Assembly (NCBI GenBank): GCA_014885115.2
Contig: WKLE02000720.1
Span: 1 to 20,165, forward strand
Origin: Asterionellopsis glacialis
Lineage: Eukaryota > Bacillariophyta > Plagiogrammaphyceae > Rhaphoneidales > Asterionellopsidaceae
Direction: 5' to 3'
DNA: 20,165 nt
In this document: in pieces, positions 1-9,117 of the stretch
Layout of the letters: every line of letters starts with the position of its first letter
Position numbering within the stretch: position 1 is the stretch's first letter
Program-made: the position numbers and the translations under genes
The notes under the pieces: generated by a model
What the model was told of the DNA's origin: nothing
Databases searched by the model: none
What the model saw: only the letters and a program-made list of their open reading frames with translations

Positions 1-365
1 GGAAAATTATTGATCGGTGGAGGGAGACGGTGGGCAGAAGGACCAAAATAAAAATTTGATTAAACAGATTGCTCTAATGTATCAGTCCTACAGTCTCGTC
101 ACGGACCAACAACCGTGACCCTGACACCACTCTGAATTCGGAGGAGAGGCTGGCGACAAACTTCAAGCATGACAATAAAAATGACCATTTGCTGATGTCA
201 TCCTACTGAATCAACGAAAATTATTTTTGTGTTTCTTCCTACGAAATCCTGGTTAGAAGAAACTGATTTCACACGAAAGTTACTTATTTATCTGAGGTCA
301 GCGGCCTAATGTACAAATTGATCGTGAACTGACTCCTTGGTTCACTGTACTTTCGTGTAATATGA

Positions 366-377
366 CTCTCTAGAGAG
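366..377. repeat. Perfect 12-bp palindrome CTCTCTAGAGAG
   Basis: The sequence reads identically on both strands. The same 12-mer recurs at 4957-4968, and partial forms occur at 9042-9050, 9387-9395 and 13230-13239, all in non-coding DNA on the 5' side of genes. Its role is unknown; a protein-binding promoter element is an inference. Confidence 0.6.
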
Positions 378-422
378 GTTGTTCGGCAGAATGCAATCAC
401 GGATACTCATACTACTGTACCA

Positions 423-464
423 AGTACCTGGTACTGACCTAGAGACTAAAAAATACCAGGTATT
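423..464. repeat. Pair of 13-bp palindromes (AGTACCTGGTACT and AATACCAGGTATT)
   Basis: Positions 423-435 and 452-464 are each perfect odd-length inverted repeats with a single central base. They share the core TACC-N-GGTA and lie 16 bases apart, about 1.6 helical turns. A related TACCTGGTA core is at 4057-4065, and the 10-bp palindrome CAGGTACCTG at 14082-14091. The arrangement resembles paired binding sites for a dimeric regulator, but this is inferred from symmetry only. Confidence 0.5.
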
Positions 465-1044
465 GTCTCAGATACCTATTTTCATAACTTCATGTACATG
501 AAAATAATCAGAAACACTTGCAATCGATCGCCTCCGAAAAGTAATGCTGATGTAAGTCTATGATTTTTATAATTAAAAAACCACAGAGAAGAAAGTCTAT
601 AGTACAAATGTATATATGGGAGGAATATGCTCCTTTTCAGACTGGCCAATAAAAATCGATGGACTTGTATCATTGACACAAAATGATATTTTTCGGACCT
701 GCCTCTCATTTCCCATATCTTTCAACTTTTTACCGGGACTGATGACAACTGGGACTACTGTTTACGGTACTTTTCTCTCCCACAAAGAATGTCCCGTTTG
801 CGACCAAACTTTTTCTCAAGACAATTCACATGCAGCATACCCCCGTGTCAAACCATAATTTCCACTTTGCAGTACGAATTTTTTTGACGGAAGTCCTTAT
901 CATTTTCTGTATTCATATCACCTCGATAAACTTTGAGAACCAAACTATAAAGTAAGGAGAGATCGCAAAAATATTTCATTCACTTTAGGAACAAAACGGA
1001 ATACCAAACAGGAAAAAGGAAAAAATATAATCAAGGTTGAAGAC

Positions 1045-1386
1045 ATGTCGAATACTAATAATCATAAAGTTGGCTGTCAGAACTTCATTTACCAGTCCGC
1101 TAAGCCCCAATCCGAGTGGAAAGAGTCTACAGAAGAAGACAGAGCTATCAGAAGAATCATGCGCCATAAATTAGTAAAATATCTTCGCCATTGCGACCCA
1201 ACTGAATCATCGGCAAGAAGGTTAGCTTTTATGGCATTCAAGATCGAAGAAATATTTTACATGAGCTCGTTAACGAGAGAAGAATATCTTGATCCACGTA
1301 CTTTGAAAAGTCGTCTCCAAATGATATCGCAGGGAGTGGTAACACTCAAAATCGTCGATTCTGTTCAAAACTTAGATTCACCTTAA
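1045..1386 (+). CDS. Small KIX-domain protein (putative transcription cofactor module)
   Basis: This 113-aa single-exon frame encodes little beyond one apparent KIX-type three-helix domain, at about residues 30-96. The pattern fits KIX domains of CBP/p300 and Mediator MED15: a basic first helix (RAIRRIMRHKLVKYL), a central helix leading to a kIE..fY signature (KIEEIFYMSS), then an EYld..TLksRLq segment forming helix three. KIX domains dock short amphipathic activation motifs of transcription factors, so a nuclear adaptor role is likely. No acetyltransferase, bromodomain or other partner domain is present; the protein ends 17 residues after the fold. The start has G at -3, and no earlier in-frame Met is evident. 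The assignment rests on pattern recognition of a divergent family, so confidence is moderate. No neighbour informs its function. Confidence 0.65.
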   Translation: MSNTNNHKVGCQNFIYQSAKPQSEWKESTEEDRAIRRIMRHKLVKYLRHCDPTESSARRLAFMAFKIEEIFYMSSLTREEYLDPRTLKSRLQMISQGVVTLKIVDSVQNLDSP

Positions 1387-2658
1387 GGAATATGGTGTGC
1401 TTCTAAAACTATACGTGTATGCATCTATCATATTAATAAATCGAGGTGCCACAGGAGAGCATAACTTCAAAGACTGGTATTGTAGTAAATTTATTTCACA
1501 AACATTTTAGTAAATTTATTTCACAAACATTTTAATCAATGCTCTCCAAACCTGAAATTACTATAGGAAGACGAGGCGTCCACTTTCACCATTTGTCTAG
1601 TTTGAGAAAAATCGAATGATATTCTTTGTTCAAAATGCTTGAAAACAATGATACATCTCGACTTTGAATATGGCTTTTAAAAGCTTGATTTTACCCAGGA
1701 TATATCCCCTATTTATTATGAATTTTCTTAATGTAGAAACGGTCAACAAGATCGACTCCACTTTTACCTAGCGCAAACCTCAAAGAAAAACAATCAAGAG
1801 GGAAAATACACGTACTCGTACCACAGTACGCAACAAATTTTGATATCCTGTTCTAGGACGATTCTTTCTGCCTCCCTTGGGTAGTAGTCTTTCTTGTATC
1901 ATTGAAAAATTTTCTGGTCGGCCTGCTCGAATAAATACCCTGATCCCCTAGAGAGAGCATCATCCCATCTTCAAATACACATCATGAATATCATGTTGAC
2001 TGTAGAGTAGCTCGCCGCTCGCCATCGAGATGAGTAAAACTTGAAGCGATACCCACAGTCCGAATTGTTGTGGTAGTGAATCGATTGTCGTACTGAATAC
2101 TTCGTAGGAGCCATGCTGCGTAGGACTACTGATACTTATGAAACTTGAAAGACACGCTCTTTTGAACCGATATGTCTGTGTGCTTCTTTGGAATGCCAGA
2201 AGGATCAACAAACAATCTGGAAATTAGATCGTGAATGAAATATATGTAATATGATGAATTCGATTAGTACTTTATCTTAATACATCTAAGCAATATTTCT
2301 ACCGTAGGGCTATTTTTTATAAGTATGATTAAGAGCGTGACCGAGATAATCCGAAAGAAGATTTTTTAATAATGTGGATAATAAAATGTTTGTATCTAAA
2401 AGCAGTAGGACCTAATTAAATATAGCACCAATTGTTCTATCATCTCAAGAGAAAAAGGTCATTGAATGACTGGTGGAGATTAGCAAGGTCGTACGGTTAC
2501 GAGAAGTCATTGAACTTTGCTTTCTGCGGTTTTCCCATCAGAAAAAAGGACAACGAACAATACTGAAATAAATCCCACAAAAGTAAATTCAACACCCGAT
2601 CATAAATCAGACACGACTTTGAAAGTAGATTGTCATATTTCATTTTTAAAAAGTAACC
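1387..2658. other. Spacer between the KIX gene and the basic coiled-coil gene
   Basis: No supportable gene. A minus-strand frame at 1960-2211 (83 codons) has no domain or convincing coding character. The stretch contains a 25-bp tandem duplication (1483-1532), a CCTAGAGAGAG partial palindrome near 1947-1957, and GTACTCGTA at 1812-1820, the reverse complement of a word repeated elsewhere in the window. The last 200 bases presumably hold the promoter of the gene at 2659. Confidence 0.5.
1483..1532. repeat. Perfect tandem duplication, 2 x 25 bp
   Basis: The 25-base AT-rich unit beginning TAGTAAATTTATTTC is present twice head to tail (1483-1507 and 1508-1532) with no mismatch, and identity runs two bases into a third unit. 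It lies about 100 bases after the stop of the KIX gene. Perfect identity points to a recent slippage or duplication event. No function is evident. Confidence 0.9.
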
Positions 2659-3447
2659 ATGAATCTTGAAGATGAACGCCGTGGCCGCTCGAAATCTGTA
2701 CGCATTCGACGTGCTGACGCTGGCGGTCTGTTTTTACAAGAGGCCATAGAGCAGCCTTCAAAATATAAGTATGAGGAGGAGGCCAATAAATGCTCCCAGA
2801 AAATCTCCCAACTCAAGACATGGGTACGTGCTAAGAAAGCGGAGTCCTTGCCTCCGCCATCATCTGAAAAAAAAGAGCTAGACAACAGAAGGTCAAATTC
2901 TCTACATTCACGTTTTCCCGCATCGGCTTATCTATCAGCTTACAAGGCTCTCAAAGATCAACAAGAGCGAGCACGTCATCATCAAGAACGAGCTCTTGCG
3001 CAAGGCAAGAAAGAGATCAAAGATAGCAATATGGCTTTACAAGAACTTTTTGACACAAAGGAGCAAGAACCGGAACGAACACCAAATGATGGTGATGCCA
3101 GTACTGTGAGAGATATGTTTGATATGTTCAACTGGAGTAATAGTTCCTTTAGACGTGGGGAGATGCATGCTGACTGCACTGATAATGAAAAAGAAAATCC
3201 TCAATGTCGTGGACGTCGCCTCCGTTCTTCCCAGGAGACGCGTAAAATCCGTAGCAAGAGCATTCAATCTCTTAAAAGCACACACACATGTAGCACAAGA
3301 TCTTGCTCTGTCTCAACCAAACAAAGCAGAAGGAGGTCAAAAAAAGAAGCTAAAAGTGACCAAACAAAAAATATCGAGATACAAAAAATATATGGAGGAC
3401 CTCCACGGGTTGAAGGATTAAACGGTGGCTTACCGGCTGCTGCCTAA
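2659..3447 (+). CDS. Basic, coiled-coil-like hypothetical protein with a KEN motif
   Basis: This 262-aa single-exon frame is not recognised. It is hydrophilic and very basic, with no signal peptide or membrane segment. Residues 38-75 and 95-135 are rich in Glu, Lys, Arg, Gln and Ala and probably helical or coiled-coil. Residues 182-232 form an Arg/Lys/Ser-rich tail with several clusters (RGRRLR, KQSRRRSKK) that look like nuclear-localisation or nucleic-acid-binding segments. A KEN triplet at residues 178-180, in an acidic/Asn context (DNEKENPQ), resembles the degron recognised by the APC/C, but such triplets arise by chance. The start has a favourable ACC before ATG. The length, continuous frame and composition unlike the flanking AT-rich DNA support a real gene. 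A nuclear or chromatin-associated role is only inferred. Confidence 0.65.
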   Translation: MNLEDERRGRSKSVRIRRADAGGLFLQEAIEQPSKYKYEEEANKCSQKISQLKTWVRAKKAESLPPPSSEKKELDNRRSNSLHSRFPASAYLSAYKALKDQQERARHHQERALAQGKKEIKDSNMALQELFDTKEQEPERTPNDGDASTVRDMFDMFNWSNSSFRRGEMHADCTDNEKENPQCRGRRLRSSQETRKIRSKSIQSLKSTHTCSTRSCSVSTKQSRRRSKKEAKSDQTKNIEIQKIYGGPPRVEGLNGGLPAAA

Positions 3448-5529
3448 ATTGTGATGGAGGCTACACAAAACTTGCTTATTAATAATATCAATTAAAAGTT
3501 AATTTATAATTATTCGCAGTTGCACTGCAAACTAAATTCATTCATTATCTAGCTTGATAGTTGAACGCGACCAGATTGGAAGATGACGATGTTCTCAAAA
3601 ATATCATTCTGCTTACTTTATGGCTCATTTTTAACTGGTGAAATATTAACTAATTTCTTTACTTTAGGACTTTGTCACGAGATTTATTTGACCTGGATCA
3701 AACCTGCACTATTGCAGCCTTAGTACAACAGGAGAAGGTTGCATTCAATACATTTTTCAGATAAATACAGTACAAGTAATATCAATTTCGACCAAAGCGA
3801 AAAAAAAATAATCACGACCAAAGAAAAAAAATTCTGCACTGATTGGACATGCTCGGATTCAGAATCATCCCAAAGAAAGAAACATCTTTTGTTGAGATAG
3901 TTTGTTTCCCCGAAGTTTCCAAATATAAAAATATAATTTTCTCGTTAAATAATTGGGTCCTTTCGTGTTTTCAAAAAAAAAAAGTAGTACATAACGAAGG
4001 GGCATTAGAACAGTGTCGTCTATGACTCGTGCTCTGTAGAGGGGAAGAATGAGACATACCTGGTACTGTTAAACTTGAATGAATGCCGCATTATTTTTCG
4101 AAGTAAAAGCACGAACAAGAACATTCACTATGATGAGTTCTCATTTAGACCCAGCGCCCCATCGATACATGCATTTCAGTCACAGAATCATAGTTACAAG
4201 TGACAAGAGGCATTATATTATTTGAAAAAGTCATTTTAGTTTGCGGGACCCATATGCCAATTAATTAAGGTGTGGTTGTATCAACTAATGTTCTCGTTTT
4301 GAAACATTGAATGTAGTGCAAAAACACTTTTCTTTAACTATGCTAGTTTGTATCAATTTCAGGGCTCCGAAGATTTTATTTCTATTTATTCACTTCTATC
4401 ATTTACCTAATTTTAATTCCTTTTCTTTTTTAAGAAGAGAGGAATATACACAGTACTTTTCGATTTATGGTTGTGACGAGCAAGATATTTTAGAATGAAA
4501 ATGACTTGCACACATGCCATGTGCACTGCAAAGCATTTTATAGAATGCACTTTCGACTCACACTGAACGACCAGTACGAATATGCATCAATATATAATTG
4601 GAATTCAGCATTTCCTTTTTTTGGTGGTACAGTATTCAGTAGGCACATTCGAACAAGAGGGCATCTATTTATATTATGACCCAGAAGCTACTAGTTTTAT
4701 TGAATATTCTCAGTGATGTGTTTTACTTGTTTCTGAAGAAAATCAAATCCAGACAGGAAATCATGAACACAAATATTAATCGCCCCGTTACACTCCACTG
4801 TATATAAACCATAATATTCATATTTTATCACCTTCCTTTAAAAGTGTAGGCTACTGCAAATATTGAAATTTTGGACTAGAGACCTTTTGTTACACTTCAA
4901 TCAAGATCACGAAATTTCTGCTATCGCAAGTCGCATGTCCAAAAGAGTCGATTCCACTCTCTAGAGAGAAAGCTGGTAAGCGTTTGATGTCATGCCCAGG
5001 GGTGGAGTCGGTTTCTAGAGGTTTTATGTTTAATGTGTCTGTACGTCTCTCCAACCCATCAAACATCTCTTTTGATGTGTAGTGTTATTTTTATTTTTTT
5101 CAAATCTCGAATCTCAAATCTCGACATCGGTGTTATGGTGGACGATGATACAAGAGGAATGCAGTAAGATAGCAATTGTATTTAATAAATGTAAGACATT
5201 ATCATTCCTGAAGCTTTTCATCGTCGTTCCTTTCATGTGAGAAACAGGAGCTCTGCGCCGATAAAAATTCGTTTCAAAAACGCAAACAGGAAGTATAGAG
5301 CAACAGGATTATTATTCAAGTCGACAGGAAAATTACTTACTAGATACATATGGCACATATTGTCGATCCCTGCATCCTACAAGCTAAATAGTGTGCCTAT
5401 TAAAGAAAGCATCTTTTTAGCACAGAAGGGAGAAGAACCCGTTGATAAAAAAACAAACAGCAGTGCTTCTTTCTGCGCATGTACTTTGTTTTTTCTTCGT
5501 TCACAAGAGTTCTAGCAAGACAGCAAAAG
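3448..5529. other. 2-kb AT-rich spacer
   Basis: No gene can be supported. Short frames at 3843-4025, 4307-4498 and 5237-5515 have random-looking composition and no domain. There are homopolymer A-runs near 3800-3835 and 3973-3985, a TACCTGGTA palindrome at 4057-4065, and a perfect CTCTCTAGAGAG palindrome at 4957-4968 followed by TTTCTAGAGG near 5012-5021. The distal part should carry the promoter and 5' leader of the methyltransferase gene. Confidence 0.5.
4957..4968. repeat. Second copy of the 12-bp palindrome CTCTCTAGAGAG
   Basis: Identical to 366-377; with flanking bases the symmetry extends to 14 (A...T at 4956 and 4969 is not perfect, but GA-rich flanks continue). It lies about 570 bases upstream of the methyltransferase start, in otherwise featureless spacer. 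Function unknown. Confidence 0.6.
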
Positions 5530-7323
5530 ATGAGGAAAATTCTAGTAGTATCATTCATGGTAGGGATATTTCAACTTCCATATCAATATGCATCATCTCT
5601 ACAAACACTTTTGCCATTGCACTTACCACTGCGTACAGCAGCATTAGCAGCGACAACTTCTCAAACGAATGTTCAAAACAACAACGAGATACTACAGTTT
5701 TCTATTATTCCTCCATCCACCAATCCACGATCCAAACTAAACCAAGCATGTTGCCAAGAACTGCAGGATAAGTTACATGTACTACATGCACCTTTGATAG
5801 AATCAGGACGAATCCGTTTTGCAGTTGCTGCTGATACACCATCACCCTTTATCACATGGGGATCATTATTACAATCGTCCGGTGTGCGAAGTGTCCGTAT
5901 GGTCCCCTTTCGGAGTGATATCAATACATCAAGAGCCATAAAAGATGACAATCACAATGATATATCATACAACTTGCCCCTTGTAATGGAGCAGATAGTA
6001 AATGGTACAGATTGGGCTGCAACCTTAGATTTGTGGAAACGGTTTGGTAACACTTACGACAAGAATGGGCAGTCAACTAATGATGACAGTCAATACCAGG
6101 AGGAGGTGAAGGACCAGCAGAAGCACTTTCGCTCACGAAGTCTTTCACCCCTGTATTTTCATGTTAAGGTGAAGAAAATGCAAGGTACAGTCTTTCATGC
6201 GTACTCTACAAGTCACTTGAGTCAACAATTTGTTCATGCTGTCCAAAAGAATGTTAAATTTGGTGATTGGATGATTCCAACTCTAGCAAAAAAGACTTCT
6301 TTATCCACTACAAAAGATAAAACCCCCACAATGGAAATTATTTTGCTTCTTCAAAATGGTACAAACGCAAGTATTGAAATTCCAGTATTAGTACCTCCGT
6401 CTGATGATGATTCTTCTAATTCTCAATCAAGTGGCTCAACATTTCAATACAATGAATTACCACATCCTGGATTTAAACGTGTAGAATCATGGGCCGTTGT
6501 TAAAACAGCAACTATTCAACCAGGTGATGTTGTGTTAGACCCAATGTGTGGTCGTGGAACATTCTTAGTGGAAGGTGCAGTCTTTTGGCCATCTGCCAAA
6601 TCCTACATGGGTATTGATTGTTGTACGGAACAATTGAATAAAGCCAACTTAAACATACAACACGTATTCCGGAATAGACGCATCGACGATGGTAAATCGT
6701 GCATACAAGTACGCTATGGTGATGCATGCCATTTGCATGATATAGAAAACAAATCTATTGATAAAATAATTTGTTGTCCACCCTTTGGAAGGCAATTCTT
6801 TACAGTTGTTGATGGTAACAGCGTTGGCAACACAGAGGACATCAATGAATATGAAAAAAAAGGAGCTGGCGATCAAGGAATGTTATACAAACAACTCTTG
6901 GTTGAGTGGTGTCGTGTTTTGAAAGATGATATAACAAGTAAAATGGTACTCGTGATTGATGGCGGTGCGAATCTTGATCATCTAATGGATGCCATTTATT
7001 CCACGAAATGTCAAGTGGTGGAGTTACGAACTTTTCGATTAGGACCACGACTTCGTGGAAATATTGTTGTTGTAACGAAGCAAAGAAACAAAAAAGATGG
7101 AAAGATTGACAATCCGAATGTCAACAGTGATGGCTCCACAATGAGTAACATGGATATGAATTATACACAGAGTATCCAATCCTTCCGTAAAAGTAACAAG
7201 TTACACTGGGAACTTGATATACCCCCTGATCTACAACAATCCTATCGTGATCGAGCACTTTGGTCTCTTTTACGATCCCGTATGATTCCAGCTTTGGTAC
7301 CCGCCTGTCCTGAAACGAAATAG
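5530..7323 (+). CDS. THUMP/UPF0020-family RNA guanine-N2 methyltransferase (THUMPD2/3-like)
   Basis: The frame is open from 5479 (614 aa). I prefer the Met at 5530 (597 aa) because it has A at -3, whereas 5479 has C, and because it places a hydrophobic leader (MRKILVVSFMVGIFQLPYQYASS) at the N-terminus. Numbering from 5479, residues about 95-300 are the likely THUMP-containing RNA-binding part, poorly conserved. Residues about 325-540 are a Rossmann-fold SAM methyltransferase: motif I DPMCGRGTFLVEGA (354-367), an acidic motif-II position (GIDCC, 378-382), GDA (414-416), and motif IV CCPPFGRQF (432-440). This is the layout of THUMPD2/THUMPD3/Trm11-type enzymes that make m2G in tRNA or U6 snRNA. 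Motif IV normally starts with Asp or Asn before the prolines, and here it is Cys (433). The leader suggests import into the ER, plastid or mitochondrion; the compartment is unresolved. The gene is convergent with the GTPase, 84 bases away. Confidence 0.85.
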   Translation: MRKILVVSFMVGIFQLPYQYASSLQTLLPLHLPLRTAALAATTSQTNVQNNNEILQFSIIPPSTNPRSKLNQACCQELQDKLHVLHAPLIESGRIRFAVAADTPSPFITWGSLLQSSGVRSVRMVPFRSDINTSRAIKDDNHNDISYNLPLVMEQIVNGTDWAATLDLWKRFGNTYDKNGQSTNDDSQYQEEVKDQQKHFRSRSLSPLYFHVKVKKMQGTVFHAYSTSHLSQQFVHAVQKNVKFGDWMIPTLAKKTSLSTTKDKTPTMEIILLLQNGTNASIEIPVLVPPSDDDSSNSQSSGSTFQYNELPHPGFKRVESWAVVKTATIQPGDVVLDPMCGRGTFLVEGAVFWPSAKSYMGIDCCTEQLNKANLNIQHVFRNRRIDDGKSCIQVRYGDACHLHDIENKSIDKIICCPPFGRQFFTVVDGNSVGNTEDINEYEKKGAGDQGMLYKQLLVEWCRVLKDDITSKMVLVIDGGANLDHLMDAIYSTKCQVVELRTFRLGPRLRGNIVVVTKQRNKKDGKIDNPNVNSDGSTMSNMDMNYTQSIQSFRKSNKLHWELDIPPDLQQSYRDRALWSLLRSRMIPALVPACPETK

Positions 7324-7407
7324 ACCATGTATAACTATGTAAGAATTTATGAAAAAACATCAATTGCATGTGGATCGGTGAGTCAAAGTACGTTTATATC
7401 GAGTGCG

Positions 7408-9021
7408 TTATTTAGATTCTACGTTGCCTTGTTCTTGTTCAAAGTCATATAAGTTGTCGCCATCATCATCATCATCATCACCATAGTCGCTGTAATCACT
7501 ATCATAACCATCCTCAAAAAATTGTTCATGGCCTTCCTCTGCCTCGTCTCCTGTTGTATCGTTGATAAAAGATAAAAAGTCAGCATCAATGGATGATCGT
7601 AATTCACGTAATCCATCACCTGTTTTAGAACTTGTTAAATGTATAATGGGTCCTTGCGTTCCTGTCGGTTGATTCCCATCATCACCACTATACATTTGTG
7701 AATGATATCGTAAACACATATCATTGGAAATTTTTACTAATTGTGGTTTTGATACACGATCAGCCTTGGTGACTATAATAGTATAAGGTATATCAGCCTC
7801 ATCAAACCAACCCATGACATTCCGATCAAATTGAGTTGGCCCTTGTCGGGCATCGACTAATACCATGACATTCCTTAATGTGCCAAAGTCTCTTCGTTGG
7901 ATTAAAAATTCTTGCGTGTTTTTTTGCCATTCATCTACCTTGGCACCTGGTGCTGCAGCATATCCATATCCCGGCAAGTCCACAAAGTACGCAGTAGCAT
8001 CCATGGGATCAAATGCAAATGTTTGTTTTGTGGCTGCAGTAGAGGAGGATGTTGATGAATTGCTACCACCCCATTTGTCAGTATGATTATTATTAGAATT
8101 CTTTATTTGTTTTCGATTATATTGATAGCTTTGTAGTTTTTGTGATTTAAGCAAGGCAAAGTAATTGACACGTTGGGTCCTACCTGGTGTTTTGGAACAT
8201 CGTGCCAAGTCTTTTCGACGTAATAATGCATTTATCAAAGATGATTTACCAACATTGGAACGTCCTAAAAAAGCAACTTCCGGTATATGTGGAAATTCTG
8301 GGTAGTCATTTTTTAAGGATTTAGGGGATACATACTCGAACGAAGATGCATGAAAACAATACGGATCTTTCACGACGGATGTATTTCGATCATGATTTCC
8401 ATCACCACTCGTACCAGCAGCAGTAGCAGCAGCAACGTCCGCAAACAATGATTTGGGATCAATATCAAATTCCAATGCAGCACATGTAGCAATGTAGACA
8501 TGGGGTGATGCTGTAGGTAATAATTGCATAGGTGGTACCTGTTTTGTAGTAAGACGTTCAGGTTGTAAATGTTTTGGTACTTTGGGTAATTTCGGTAGCT
8601 TTCTTTTTCTAGAATTTTTGGTTTTCGTGTTCTTTTTATTCTTTGTAGCATTACTGGGATTGCTTGATTGTTTTTTCTTTTTAGATTTGTTGTTCTTGTT
8701 GTAACTTTGCTTTGCCATTCCTCGACGTCCACTACAGAACAAATTACTTTGTGTACTATCCATATTATTATTCTGGATACTGTCCTTGTTGTATATCACA
8801 AAAGAATATGAATCACTAGAGCAACAGCTACTGGTTGTCGTTGCTGCTGCTAAGACATGATAATCACGGTAAAGTACTGATGTTGGATTGCATCCTTGTT
8901 GTTGTTGTATGCGACTCATCCTCGAAGTCCTCCACGACGACTCAACACAAAAACGAAATTGATCTAGAATTGCAGTAGTGCTGTCAACACGGCATCTTGT
9001 ACCTATCTTTCGAATCATCAT
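7408..9021 (-). CDS. EngB/YihA-type GTP-binding protein, probably organellar ribosome biogenesis
   Basis: This 537-aa single-exon protein has a TrmE-Era-EngA-EngB class GTPase core at residues 245-485. G1 is GRSNVGKS (253-260), G2 TPGRTQ (278-283), G3 DLPGYG (348-353), G4 TKAD (418-421) and G5 SSK (464-466). The GYGYA after G3 and TPGRTQ are typical of EngB, which acts in large-subunit ribosome assembly in bacteria; eukaryotic nuclear copies serve plastids or mitochondria. Bacterial EngB is about 200 aa, so roughly 240 N-terminal residues are extra. Residues 1-60 are Arg/Ser-rich and nearly acid-free, like an organelle presequence, and 105-150 are Lys/Asn-rich. A Ser/Asn-rich insert at 293-335 separates G2 from G3. 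The tail (489-530) is highly acidic with a six-Asp run. All G motifs appear intact, so it should bind and hydrolyse GTP. The start is the first of two adjacent ATGs. Confidence 0.92.
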   Translation of the reverse strand: MMIRKIGTRCRVDSTTAILDQFRFCVESSWRTSRMSRIQQQQGCNPTSVLYRDYHVLAAATTTSSCCSSDSYSFVIYNKDSIQNNNMDSTQSNLFCSGRRGMAKQSYNKNNKSKKKKQSSNPSNATKNKKNTKTKNSRKRKLPKLPKVPKHLQPERLTTKQVPPMQLLPTASPHVYIATCAALEFDIDPKSLFADVAAATAAGTSGDGNHDRNTSVVKDPYCFHASSFEYVSPKSLKNDYPEFPHIPEVAFLGRSNVGKSSLINALLRRKDLARCSKTPGRTQRVNYFALLKSQKLQSYQYNRKQIKNSNNNHTDKWGGSNSSTSSSTAATKQTFAFDPMDATAYFVDLPGYGYAAAPGAKVDEWQKNTQEFLIQRRDFGTLRNVMVLVDARQGPTQFDRNVMGWFDEADIPYTIIVTKADRVSKPQLVKISNDMCLRYHSQMYSGDDGNQPTGTQGPIIHLTSSKTGDGLRELRSSIDADFLSFINDTTGDEAEEGHEQFFEDGYDSDYSDYGDDDDDDGDNLYDFEQEQGNVESK

Positions 9022-9041
9022 AGCTGTGCTTCCGCTGTCCT

Positions 9042-9050
9042 CTCTCTAGA
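9042..9050. promoter_or_regulatory. CTCTCTAGA half-palindrome just upstream of the GTPase start
   Basis: The word lies 21 bases upstream of the GTPase ATG on the minus strand, at the end of a pyrimidine tract (read on the minus strand it is TTTTTTCTAGAGAGAG). It matches the left part of the 12-bp palindrome found twice elsewhere. It could be an initiator-like element or part of the 5' leader, and it also looks like a splice acceptor. I cannot distinguish these from sequence. Confidence 0.3.
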
Positions 9051-9117
9051 AAAAATGGGAAAGAGATGCGATGATCTCAAGGCGTGTAATGTTGAGTTGT
9101 TAATGTGCCTTTGATTT

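Larger units (their letters stand above)
1..1044. other. Gene-poor spacer upstream of the KIX-domain gene
   Basis: I see no convincing gene. The short open frames here (for example 616-858 on the plus strand and 482-709 on the minus strand) have no recognisable domain or natural composition. The stretch does hold a perfect 12-base palindrome (366-377) and two near-identical 13-base palindromes (423-435 and 452-464), listed separately. It is AT-rich like the other spacers, so it is probably intergenic DNA plus the promoter and 5' leader of the gene starting at 1045. Confidence 0.5.

Noticed and set aside
616..858. 80-codon plus-strand ORF with a CPVC...H stretch reminiscent of a zinc finger
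   Set aside because: Only CPVC followed by one His is present; the second His at C2H2 spacing is missing, and the rest of the frame has no coding character.
1960..2211. 83-codon minus-strand ORF in the spacer
   Set aside because: Random-looking composition, no domain or signal peptide, and no supporting context.
3843..4498. Short plus-strand ORFs at 3843-4025 and 4307-4498
   Set aside because: About 60 codons each in AT-rich DNA, no domain; frequency consistent with chance.
7460..7480. CAT/CATCAT trinucleotide run as a microsatellite
   Set aside because: It encodes the acidic Asp tract of the GTPase tail and needs no separate explanation.
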